The notes beneath the pieces were generated by a model. The model did not search any database and had not been told where the DNA came from. It was given only the letters and a program-made list of their open reading frames with translations. A stretch of DNA of 64,000 nucleotides, from positions 60,836 through 124,835 of the forward strand of contig NZ_JAAGBB010000021.1 in assembly GCF_018129085.1 (NCBI RefSeq). Reading direction: 5' to 3'. The stretch comes from Plastoroseomonas hellenica (GTDB taxonomy: Bacteria; Pseudomonadota; Alphaproteobacteria; Acetobacterales; Acetobacteraceae). Numbering within the stretch: position 1 is the first letter of the stretch; every line of letters starts with the position of its first letter. Positions 42,616-49,276 of this stretch are shown here, one piece after another. The translations under genes and the position numbers were made by a program.

Positions 42616-43602
42616 ATGGCCCCCGCAGCCAATCGCCAGGGTGCCACCCCGATCGGGGAGCCTGGGCCGCAGGAAGGCAGGCACTGGCTCGACGCCGAAT
42701 GGACCGTCCTGCCGGCCGAGGCGCTGCCCGGCCTGCCGGGTGCGCCGCGCTGTGGCAAGCGCCGTTTCGTGCTGCTGCATCCGGTGCGCGGCGTCGCCAT
42801 CCTCGACATCTGGCCTTCTGCCGGGGTGCCGGAGGAGACGCCGGAATCGCTCGACGCCGAGCTCCAACTGGCGGGCTTTCTCCGCCGCCTCGACCCGCGG
42901 CTGCCGGCGCTCCGTATCCATCTGGCCGAGACGGAACTGCCTAATCTCCCGAAGGTGCTGGCGCGGACCTATGCCGGGACCGGGCCGCTCGAATTGCCGG
43001 AGGGCGATGCCTGGATCGCTGCCGTGCACGCCTCCCTCGCAGCACCTGTCCCCGCGGCTGGCAGGGCGCGCCCGCGGCGCCTGGCCCGCCGGCATCACCT
43101 CGCCGCCGGGTTCGCCGTCCTGGCGATGTTGACGGGCTTCGGCCTGTTCTTCGCCGATGGGCAAATCTTCGCGGAAGACACGCAGCCATCCCTCGCGCCG
43201 GCCTCCGCCTTCGCGGGCGTGGGCCAGGCCCCTTCCGGGCCGGACGAAGCACGCCCGGCGCCCCTCGCCGCCGCCGGCCCTGAGCGCCCCGGCCCCGAGC
43301 CGATGCCCACCGAAACCGCGAGCGCCGAGCCGGCATCGGAGTCCGACGCCATCGCCTTGCCGCTGACGGTCGCCAGCCGGGAGGGCGTGGCGGCGGAAGC
43401 ACTGGCGGAACCCGATGCGCCCCCTCCCGTATCCACCGCCGCTCCACCCGCGGCCTCGTCACCAGCCGCAGGAGTTGCAGGCCCGCGCACGGGGACGCTG
43501 CTGAAGCCCTTCGGAAGGCCGATCCCGATGTTCCGGGAGGCGCGGCCCACCCGCTTCACCCAGGCGCAGGAGCAGAAGCCGCCGCGGGCACTGCGCCGCT
43601 GA
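42616..43602 (+). CDS. Hypothetical single-pass membrane protein with proline/alanine-rich tail
   Basis: The 328-residue protein starts after a strong AGGAGG site. Residues 20-145 form a globular domain with GRHWLDAEWTVLP and KRRFVLLHPVRGVAILDIWP; the strand FVLLHPVRGVAILDI faintly recalls nuclease-related (NERD-like) or restriction-fold proteins but the catalytic residues are not evident. A basic patch RARPRRLARRHH leads into one helix (162-181). The remainder is acidic and Pro/Ala-rich, perhaps periplasmic and disordered. No firm family. Confidence 0.7.
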   Translation: MAPAANRQGATPIGEPGPQEGRHWLDAEWTVLPAEALPGLPGAPRCGKRRFVLLHPVRGVAILDIWPSAGVPEETPESLDAELQLAGFLRRLDPRLPALRIHLAETELPNLPKVLARTYAGTGPLELPEGDAWIAAVHASLAAPVPAAGRARPRRLARRHHLAAGFAVLAMLTGFGLFFADGQIFAEDTQPSLAPASAFAGVGQAPSGPDEARPAPLAAAGPERPGPEPMPTETASAEPASESDAIALPLTVASREGVAAEALAEPDAPPPVSTAAPPAASSPAAGVAGPRTGTLLKPFGRPIPMFREARPTRFTQAQEQKPPRALRR

Positions 43603-43609
43603 CCCGGCT

Positions 43610-44086
43610 CTACGCCGCCTTCCAGAGCATGACCTTGACCGCCTTCGGGAAGTAGTCGGTGGCGTCGACGCAGGCCTTGCCGTCCCAGAGGGTGTAGTGG
43701 CCGGTGGCGTCGGACCAGCCCGCGACCTCCATGCCGATGATGCCCTTGATGCCGATCAGGGTGTCGGTCTTCGCGCCCTCGCCCTTCTTCGCCGTCACGG
43801 TGACATTGGGCTTGCCGTATTTCCCGGTCAGGTACCCGGTCAGGATCCGGACGCGGAAGATGTACCAGAGGCCGTCCGCCCCCTTCAGCGTCTGCTGCTT
43901 GTCGTCCTCGTCCTTGATAAAGGGGACCTTCGCATTGGAATAGTTCAGCGCCCGCGTCACCCGGAGCGTGCAGGCATTGGTGATGTAATCCGCATCGACC
44001 CTGCCGCCGATCAGCGTCTTCACCTGCTCCGCCGCCATGTTCGGATAGGATTTCAGCAGCGTGTCGTAGTCGGGCAGCTTGGCCAT
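43610..44086 (-). CDS. tae4: Type VI secretion amidase effector, Tae4-like
   Basis: The 158-residue protein has the NlpC/P60-like Tae4 pattern: TLLKSYPNMAAEQVKTLIGG at its start, catalytic Cys39 in ITNACTLRVTRALNYS, WYIFRVRILTGYL, then KGIIGMEVAGWSDATGHYTLWDG with catalytic His130, and Cys139 beyond it. Tae4 enzymes cut the D-Glu-mDAP bond of peptidoglycan cross-links in rival cells after T6SS delivery. No signal peptide is present, as expected. GGAGGACGACG precedes the ATG. No T6SS component is in the window. A small exported protein is encoded 97 bp upstream and may be its immunity protein. Confidence 0.82.
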   Translation of the reverse strand: MAKLPDYDTLLKSYPNMAAEQVKTLIGGRVDADYITNACTLRVTRALNYSNAKVPFIKDEDDKQQTLKGADGLWYIFRVRILTGYLTGKYGKPNVTVTAKKGEGAKTDTLIGIKGIIGMEVAGWSDATGHYTLWDGKACVDATDYFPKAVKVMLWKAA

Positions 44087-44183
44087 GCGTCGTCCTCCGT
44101 GCCGGTGCGGCCCGCAATCTGGACGCGGAGGCCGGCGCCGGGGCGTGACGCCCGGCACAGCGCCGCGCGACGGCGGGCCGCGA

Positions 44184-44432
44184 TCAAGGGCAGCGGCAAT
44201 CACCGCCGACGCGCTGGCGCAGATTGGCCTCGACCCAGCGCGTCGCGTCCGGGCTGAAATCGAAGCTGGGGCCGAGGGTGCAGATGCTGGCGTAGCCGCG
44301 ATCGCGCCGCATCAGGCCCATGTCGCGCTGCTCGACCACGATGCGGTTCTCGATGCAGTAGACATGGGTCTTGGCGGCCGCCGGCAGCGCCGGAAGGCAG
44401 AGCAGGGGCAGGAGCACGAGAGCGTGGCGCAT
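44184..44432 (-). CDS. Small exported four-cysteine protein, candidate Tae4 immunity partner
   Basis: The 82-residue protein starts after GGAGGAACC and has a signal peptide MRHALVLLPLLCLPALPAAA. The mature part of about 62 residues contains four cysteines (HVYCIEN, SICTLG and the end DCRCP), compatible with two disulfides. I do not recognise the family. Periplasmic location and co-orientation with the Tae4-like gene fit an immunity protein, since Tai proteins act in the periplasm, but sequence similarity to Tai4 was not apparent to me. Confidence 0.6.
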   Translation of the reverse strand: MRHALVLLPLLCLPALPAAAKTHVYCIENRIVVEQRDMGLMRRDRGYASICTLGPSFDFSPDATRWVEANLRQRVGGDCRCP

Positions 44433-44530
44433 GCCGGTTCCTCCGGTCGGGCGGCCATCCTCGCGCCTCTCCTGCCGCTTCCGCAACGACTGAATGGCGC
44501 CCATCTGCCGCCCATGACCCGCGACGCCCC

Positions 44531-44592
44531 GGCCGCTTGCGCGGCCCGGCCGCCTCTGCTTGGCTGCTTCCGCCGCCCGCGTCGCGGGCGGC
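44531..44592. other. Two GC hairpins in a 340-bp gene-free stretch
   Basis: The gap 44433-44772 contains no convincing gene. It holds GGCCGC-TTGC-GCGGCC (44531-44546) and a longer dyad GCCGCCCGCG-T-CGCGGGCGGC (44572-44592). The right part, 44600-44772, presumably contains the lysE promoter. An unannotated small RNA is possible but nothing specific supports it. Confidence 0.4.
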
Positions 44593-44772
44593 CGTAAGCG
44601 TTCACGTCAATCAACGCGATGACCCGCCGCCGATTGCAGACGCATCGGTGCGTGGCCAATCGCGAGGCATCATGACGTGACCTTCCCCCGGCCATCATTC
44701 CCCTCCCCGCCATCGGGCACCGCCCGGCGCGGCCCGCATCCCGCCAACCCGATCGCATGAGGGAGCCGTTCC

Positions 44773-45393
44773 ATGGACCGTGCCAGCCTGCTCCTCTTCG
44801 CCGCCGCCTATCTCGCCGTCCTCATCCTCCCCGGCCCCGGCGTGACCGCGCTCGTCGCGCGCGTCCTGACCCGCGGCGCGCAGGGCGCGCCCGCCTTCAT
44901 CGCCGGCTTCGTCGCCGGCGCGCTGCTATGGTTCACGGTCGCCGCCACCGGCCTCGCCGCGATCGCCGCGACATTCGCCGTACTCTTCGTCGCGATCCGC
45001 ATCGCGGGCGCCGCCTATCTCCTCCGCCTCGCTTGGAAGCTCTGGACCGCGCCGGCGCGGCCCGCTGCCGCCGCCGACGCATCACCGGACAGCAACGCCC
45101 GCCTCTTTCTCACGGGGCTCGCGATCAATCTCGGCAATCCCAAGGTGATCGCCTTCTTCCTCGCCCTGTTGCCGACGGTCGTGGATCTGCGCACGCTGAC
45201 GCCGGCGGGCTTCGCCGAGCTCGCGCTCCTCGTCGCCGTCATCGCGTCCGGCGTGCTCGGCGCCTATGCGGTCGCCGCGGCGCGGGCGCGGCGCCTCTTT
45301 GCCTCGCCGCGCGCGCTCCGCCTCATGAACCGCGGCGGCGCCGTCGCGATGGCCGGGGCGGCGGCCGCCATGCTCGTCCGCCGCAACCCATAG
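44773..45393 (+). CDS. LysE/RhtB-family amino-acid exporter
   Basis: The 206-residue inner-membrane protein has six predicted helices. The signature PGPGVTALVARVLTRGAQGAPAF replaces the PGP....T.....G...G of LysE/RhtB proteins, followed by GAAYLLRLAWKLW and a GLAINLGNPKVIAFFLALLPTVV segment. It exports amino acids or derivatives with proton exchange. It is alone, with no adjacent LysR-type regulator. Confidence 0.9.
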   Translation: MDRASLLLFAAAYLAVLILPGPGVTALVARVLTRGAQGAPAFIAGFVAGALLWFTVAATGLAAIAATFAVLFVAIRIAGAAYLLRLAWKLWTAPARPAAAADASPDSNARLFLTGLAINLGNPKVIAFFLALLPTVVDLRTLTPAGFAELALLVAVIASGVLGAYAVAAARARRLFASPRALRLMNRGGAVAMAGAAAAMLVRRNP

Positions 45394-45525
45394 CCTTTCG
45401 TTCGGGCGAGCGGATCCGCGCACGCACAGGCAGGACCGAGGTGGCGGGAACAGCGGCGGCCAAGCATCCAAAGCGGCAGCCTGGCGTTGACAGGCTCTGT
45501 TTGGCCACTGGAACGGAGCCCTGCC

Positions 45526-45933
45526 ATGACCGGATCCCCCTGGAAGCGATACGGCTTCGCCTGGGTGACACTCGGCTTTTTCCTGGTGTCCCTGGCCGGT
45601 CACTGGGTCTTCGGCTGGTTCGCCTATGTCAACGAGCAGGCGTCGCTGCACGCCACACCCGACGTCTCCGGCTACCTCGTCGAGATGATGCGCGACACGC
45701 TCGAGAACTGGCAGTCCGAGTTCCTGCAACTGCTCTGGCAGGTCGTGGGCCTGGCGCTTCTGCTCTACATCGGGTCGCCGCAATCGAAGGAGGGCAATGA
45801 CCGCATGGAGGCGAAGATCGACGCCCTGCTGCGCAGGATCGACCCCGCCGAGGCCGACAGGATCATCGGCGAGATCGACGAGGTCTATTCAGGCCGGAAA
45901 GCCGAGGTGCCGCAGGACCACAGGTGGCGCTGA
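45526..45933 (+). CDS. DUF6766 family membrane protein
   Basis: The 135-residue protein has two hydrophobic helices (about 8-28 and 72-95) separated by a loop, with the characteristic DTLENWQSEFLQLLWQVVGLALLLYIGSPQSKEG. The C-terminal 35 residues are charged and cytoplasmic. Such proteins are found in stress-related clusters of many proteobacteria; function is unknown. The ATG at 45526 follows GGAGCC. Confidence 0.8.
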   Translation: MTGSPWKRYGFAWVTLGFFLVSLAGHWVFGWFAYVNEQASLHATPDVSGYLVEMMRDTLENWQSEFLQLLWQVVGLALLLYIGSPQSKEGNDRMEAKIDALLRRIDPAEADRIIGEIDEVYSGRKAEVPQDHRWR

Positions 45934-45964
45934 CGCTGGCGCACGAGCACCACGTCATCACGCT

Positions 45965-46237
45965 TTATCGGCTGGCGGAGAGGCGGGCGGCGGCCGGTGC
46001 CGCATCGGGGCGGCCGGCGGCGGCGTAGTCCAGGAAGCCCGCGTAGCCAAGCTGCTGCTGCAGCGTCTCCATAAAGGTGCGGCAGGCCCAGGGCGTCATG
46101 CCCTCGTCGACGCAGCGTTCGAGGAAGCGCGCCTCGGCTTCGGGCGCGTGCTCCAGCGACGGCGCGGCATGGGCGAGCCAGGGCAGGATCGCCGCGAGGG
46201 CGATCACGGCGGCGATGCGCAGGAGGGTGGCGGACAT
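45965..46237 (-). CDS. Small exported protein, paralogue of the one at 63.3-63.6 kb
   Basis: The 90-residue protein has a signal peptide (LLRIAAVIALAAILPWLAHA) and a mature domain APSLEHAPEAEARFLERC followed by MTPWACRTFMETLQQ and LGYAGFL. The same core, including both cysteines, is in the protein encoded at 63260-63625. AAGGA lies nine bases before the ATG at 46237; both genes keep an earlier in-frame ATG right on the AAGGA, which is less suitable. The family is not one I can name. The two cysteines may form a disulfide in the periplasm. Confidence 0.7.
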   Translation of the reverse strand: MSATLLRIAAVIALAAILPWLAHAAPSLEHAPEAEARFLERCVDEGMTPWACRTFMETLQQQLGYAGFLDYAAAGRPDAAPAAARLSASR

Positions 46238-46316
46238 GGCGAGCATTCCTTGCTGACGGATGCCGCATCCTGCCGCGGCGGCACCGGCCGCCGCTGTACC
46301 CTGGGTAACACCACCT
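46238..46316 (-). promoter_or_regulatory. Conserved structured leader of the small exported protein gene, copy 1
   Basis: Roughly 80 bp upstream of the start are closely similar to the region before the paralogous gene at 63.6 kb. Shared blocks read (plus strand) GGCGAGCATTCCTTGCTG, then CCTGCCGCGGCGGC and CCCTG.GT.ACACC. The centre forms an 8-bp hairpin GCGGCGGC-ACCG-GCCGCCGC (46275-46294). Non-coding conservation at this level, when the proteins have diverged, implies a regulatory role such as a shared promoter or 5' UTR element. Confidence 0.6.
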
Positions 46317-46330
46317 GCGGACGCCGCCGC

Positions 46331-46364
46331 AAAAAAGGCTGCCCGACCTTCCGATCGGGCAGCC
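46331..46364 (-). terminator. Rho-independent terminator
   Basis: On the minus strand GGCTGCCCGA, an 8-nt loop and TCGGGCAGCC form a perfect 10-bp GC-rich stem directly followed by six T residues (plus-strand AAAAAA at 46331-46336). It lies 24 bp after the stop of the PRC-barrel gene and also insulates the downstream small exported protein gene. Confidence 0.92.
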
Positions 46365-46387
46365 CGGCAGCCATGCCGGTCAATGGC

Positions 46388-46795
46388 TCAGTGCGTCCAC
46401 ATGCCCGGCCGGCCATAGTAGCGGTCGACATCGGCGGGCCAGCCGGCGCTGCGGCTGTACCAGTCCGTCGCGGGGTCGTAGCTCGGCGCGCCCTGGAACT
46501 GCTCCTTGGTCATGCCGGTGACGTAGCCGCCCATGTGCGTGTCGTATTTCAGCGCCTTCCAGGGCACCGGGTAGTAGTTGGTGCCGATGCCGAGGAAGCC
46601 GCCGAAGGACAGCACCGCATAGGCGACCTTGCCGTCGACCTTGCCGATCATCACGCTGTGGATGGTGCCGAGGTCGTTGCCCTGGATGTCATAGACCGAG
46701 GTGCCCTCGACCTTGTCCGAGGAGATCAGGCTGCTGGTCTCGTGACGGGCCACATCGCCGCTGCGGCGGCCTGTCGTTTCGCGTGTCGTGCTCAT
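46388..46795 (-). CDS. PRC-barrel domain stress protein
   Basis: The 135-residue cytoplasmic protein has a PRC barrel: SSDKVEGTSVYDIQGNDLGTIHSVMIGKVDGKVAYAVLSFGGFLGIGTNYYPVPW, and a tail rich in Tyr, Trp and Gly (SYDPATDWYSRSAGW...YYGRPGMW). The start at 46795 follows AAGGAGAG. Such photosystem-reaction-centre-like proteins are common in stress-induced operons of alphaproteobacteria. A strong terminator follows it. Confidence 0.88.
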   Translation of the reverse strand: MSTTRETTGRRSGDVARHETSSLISSDKVEGTSVYDIQGNDLGTIHSVMIGKVDGKVAYAVLSFGGFLGIGTNYYPVPWKALKYDTHMGGYVTGMTKEQFQGAPSYDPATDWYSRSAGWPADVDRYYGRPGMWTH

Positions 46796-46913
46796 GGCGC
46801 TCTCCTTGTCGCTGGCGAGTGCATGGAGAACGGCGCCGGCCGTGCGGCGGTTTCGGATCGCGCAGGATGTTATCGGCGCGCGCCAGCCGCCTGCCATCGG
46901 CAGCCGCTTCGCA

Positions 46914-47126
46914 TCACGGTTCGTTGGCCGGTCCGATCCGCCGCGCCGCGTCTTCCGCGAGTTGGAGCTGCCGCAACGCGCGCTGCGCGATCCGGGCCTC
47001 CTCCTCGGTCGCGAACTCCGTGAGCAGCCGCCTCTCAGTGCCGTCCTCGCCGATCTCGATGAGCTGGAAGGAATACAGGTCTGGCCCCTTCTGCAGGGTG
47101 ACCGTCCGGTAGCTGATCTGGTTCAT
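46914..47126 (-). CDS. Small hypothetical protein (70 aa)
   Basis: The 70-residue protein starts after GAGGTGCGC. The sequence alternates beta-like (YRTVTLQKGPDLYSFQLIEIG) and helical text (TEFATEEEARIAQRALRQLQLAEDAARR), giving a short strand-rich half and one amphipathic helix. No family is recognised. It lies upstream of the PRC-barrel gene on the same strand, in a stress-type neighbourhood. Confidence 0.6.
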   Translation of the reverse strand: MNQISYRTVTLQKGPDLYSFQLIEIGEDGTERRLLTEFATEEEARIAQRALRQLQLAEDAARRIGPANEP

Positions 47127-47314
47127 CGCGCACCTCGTTGCGTCGAAGCAGCCGAGCTTACTCCTCGCCTCTGGCCGGCGGCGGTAAACTTGAGCTTAGC
47201 CGCGGCACCCCCTCGCCCGGCGCTCACGAAAAACGTGATCGGCACCCCCGGCCGGCCCCCCTCCCACCCGCGGCGGCGCGACCTTTATCTCCGGCGTCAC
47301 TGGAGGAGGGGAGC

Positions 47315-47521
47315 ATGCCCTCATTGCGTTCCTTGCAACGCCGCCGTGACGGCGTCGAGCTCTGGGCCATCATTCCGCAACGCCTGGATACCGACAGGAG
47401 CTATGTCGTCCGCAGCCCGGCCTCGGTCGTCGCCGAAGAGCATTTCGGCGATCTCGGGGCCGCGGAGGAGGCATTCCGCAGGCGGCTGAAGGACGGCGCA
47501 CCGCATCGGCGGGACAACTGA
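47315..47521 (+). CDS. Small hypothetical protein (68 aa)
   Basis: The gene begins with a clear GGAGGAGGGGAGC site before the ATG at 47315. The 68-residue product is basic at both ends, with a beta-like centre VELWAIIPQRLDTDRSYVVRSPASVV and a helix EEHFGDLGAAEEAFRRRL. Its layout resembles the 70-residue product of the divergent gene at 46.9-47.1 kb, but no clear homology was seen. A small hairpin TCACG-AAAAA-CGTGA is at 47224-47238 upstream. No function is known. Confidence 0.6.
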   Translation: MPSLRSLQRRRDGVELWAIIPQRLDTDRSYVVRSPASVVAEEHFGDLGAAEEAFRRRLKDGAPHRRDN

Positions 47522-47587
47522 CGGCAGTGCCCGACGGCAACGCTCAGGATGGCGGCCGCGCAGGACGTCCCGCGCGGCCGCGCCACC

Positions 47588-48004
47588 TCAGGCCAGGGTG
47601 ATCGTGACGCCGATATTGCCGCGCGTGGCCTTGGAGTAGGGGCAGGTCTGGTGCGCGGCATCGACCAGCGCCTGCGCGACCTCACGGGGGACGCCCGGCA
47701 GGCTGACATTGAGGCGCGCCTGCAGGAGATAGGCGTCGCCGGTCATGCCGAGATCCACCTCGGCATCGACTGCCGTATCGGCCGGCAGCGCGACCTTCAT
47801 CTTGCCGGCGGCCAGCCCGATCGCGCCGATGAAGCAGGCCGACCAGCCGGCGGCGAAGAGCTGCTCCGGATTGGTGCCGCCGCCAGAGGCACCGGGCGGC
47901 GACAGCGCGATGTCGAGGCGCCCGTCAGAGCTGCGGGAGGCGCCGCTGCGCCCGCCCGTGGTGTGGGTCCTGCCGGTGTAGAGAACCTTGTCGATCTGGG
48001 TCAT
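47588..48004 (-). CDS. ohr: Organic hydroperoxide resistance protein Ohr
   Basis: The 138-residue OsmC-fold thiol peroxidase has the Ohr signatures [30 protein letters not shown] with the peroxidatic Cys and [17 protein letters not shown] with the resolving Cys. It reduces organic hydroperoxides in the cytosol, using lipoyl thiols. No adjacent MarR-type OhrR gene is present. Its start comes 2 bp after the stop of a small exported-protein frame. Confidence 0.95.
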   Translation of the reverse strand: MTQIDKVLYTGRTHTTGGRSGASRSSDGRLDIALSPPGASGGGTNPEQLFAAGWSACFIGAIGLAAGKMKVALPADTAVDAEVDLGMTGDAYLLQARLNVSLPGVPREVAQALVDAAHQTCPYSKATRGNIGVTITLA

Positions 48005-48005
48005 G

Positions 48006-48230
48006 TCAGCGTCCTTGTTGGGGAGTTGGCTCTGCCGCGCGCGCCGGGATCGCCGGATGCGCGGCGTCGGTGATCCGTCGCGACGGGGCGGCGGCGAGTG
48101 TCGCCGCGGCGGCGAGTGTCGCCGCGGGGTCGCGGGGATGGGTGTCCCAGGCGCAGGGCGAGGCGAAGACCGCGATGCCGATCAGCGCGGTGAGTGCGAG
48201 CCTGAGCCTGGTCCTGCGATCAGAAACCAT
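48006..48230 (-). CDS. Candidate small exported alanine-rich protein (74 aa)
   Basis: A 74-codon frame starts inside the end of the hydrolase gene (11-bp overlap) and stops just before ohr. It encodes a signal-like RRTRLRLALTALIGIAVFASPCAW followed by an Ala/Pro-rich tail. The tail includes a duplicated segment, due to a perfect 18-bp tandem repeat at 48091-48126. No clear ribosome site is visible beyond coupling. It could also be an untranslated spacer. Confidence 0.4.
   Translation of the reverse strand: MVSDRRTRLRLALTALIGIAVFASPCAWDTHPRDPAATLAAAATLAAAPSRRITDAAHPAIPARAAEPTPQQGR
48091..48126. repeat. Perfect 18-bp tandem repeat
   Basis: GCGGCGAGTGTCGCCGCG occurs twice in tandem (48091-48108 and 48109-48126). 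Each unit is itself a dyad (GCGGCGA/TCGCCGC), so the pair can fold into alternative hairpins. It is in the gap between ohr and the upstream hydrolase gene. Confidence 0.8.
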
Positions 48231-49227
48231 CGGCATCGATGACCGCCTGGGCGAAGGCCTGCGGGGCCTCTTGCGGCAGGTTGTGGCCGATGCCGCCGGT
48301 GATGGTCCGGTGCGCGTATCGGCCCGAGAACTTGTCGCGATAGGAGGCGGGCGGCGGATGCGGCGCGCCGTTGGCATCGCCTTCGAGCGTGATGCTGGGC
48401 AGGCCGATCACCGGGCCTGCCGCGAGCTGCCGTTCCAGATCGTCGTGGCGCGGATCGCCCGCCGCCAGGTTCTGCCGCCAGCGGTAATTATGGATCACGA
48501 TGCCGACGTGATCAGGGTTGTCGAGCGAGACCGCGCTGCGATCGAAGGTGGCGGCATCGAAGCGCCACCGCGGCGACGCCGTCTCCCAGATCAGCTTCGC
48601 GAAGTCGCGCCGGTAGCGTTCGTAGCCGGCCTGGCCGCGCTCGGTCGCGAAGTAGAACTGATACCACCAGTCATGCTCGGCGGCCGGCGGCAAGGGGTTC
48701 TTCCCGGCCGCGGCGTTGCTGATCAGATAGCCGCTCACGGAGACCAGCGCCTTGCAGCGCTCCGGCCACAGCGCCGCCACGACGCAGGCCGTGCGCGCGC
48801 CCCAGTCGAAGCCGGCGATGACCGCCTTCGGGATCCGCAGCGCATCCATCAGCGCGATGATGTCGAGCGCCACCGCCGATTGCTGGCCGTTGCGGAAGGT
48901 GGCGTCCGACAGGAAGCGCGTGGTGCCATGGCCGCGCAGATGCGGCACGATCACCCGGTAGCCGCGCGCCGCCAGCAGCGGTGCGACATCGACGAAAGCG
49001 TGGATGTCGTAGGGCCAGCCATGCAGCAGGATGACCGGCGGGCCGCCGGCGGGGCCGGCTTCGGCATAGCCGATGTTCAGCTCGCCGGCATCGATCTGCT
49101 TGATCGCGCCGAAGGATACGGAGCCACCGCTTTGCGCGGCGGCGGGGCGCATCCCGCCGATGCCGGCGGCGATGGCGGCCGCGGCGCCGAACAGGAAGCG
49201 GCGGGGGGAATAGGCGTGGTCGGTCAT
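48220..49227 (-). CDS. Tat-exported alpha/beta hydrolase, epoxide-hydrolase-like
   Basis: The 335-residue protein has a twin-arginine signal (SPRRFLFGAAAAIAAGIGG...AAAQ), HGWPYD at the oxyanion site, nucleophile Asp in AGFDWGAR and a GGIGHNLPQEAP histidine. Asp as nucleophile places it with epoxide hydrolases and dehalogenases that are exported. The start at 49227 follows GAGGATC; an in-frame ATG 15 bp upstream is less likely. It shares strand with DipZ upstream. Confidence 0.85.
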   Translation of the reverse strand: MTDHAYSPRRFLFGAAAAIAAGIGGMRPAAAQSGGSVSFGAIKQIDAGELNIGYAEAGPAGGPPVILLHGWPYDIHAFVDVAPLLAARGYRVIVPHLRGHGTTRFLSDATFRNGQQSAVALDIIALMDALRIPKAVIAGFDWGARTACVVAALWPERCKALVSVSGYLISNAAAGKNPLPPAAEHDWWYQFYFATERGQAGYERYRRDFAKLIWETASPRWRFDAATFDRSAVSLDNPDHVGIVIHNYRWRQNLAAGDPRHDDLERQLAAGPVIGLPSITLEGDANGAPHPPPASYRDKFSGRYAHRTITGGIGHNLPQEAPQAFAQAVIDADGF

Positions 49228-49276
49228 GATGATCCTCGTCAAGCTGTGGGTTGATGGGAAGCGGGCGCGCCGCGCG

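Noticed and set aside
42616..43602. Nuclease (NERD-like) assignment for the single-pass membrane protein
   Set aside because: Only one strand looks similar, and the Asp/Glu-x-Lys catalytic set was not found.
44433..44772. Small RNA gene in the 340-bp gap
   Set aside because: Two GC hairpins are present but no promoter-terminator pair or known RNA consensus.
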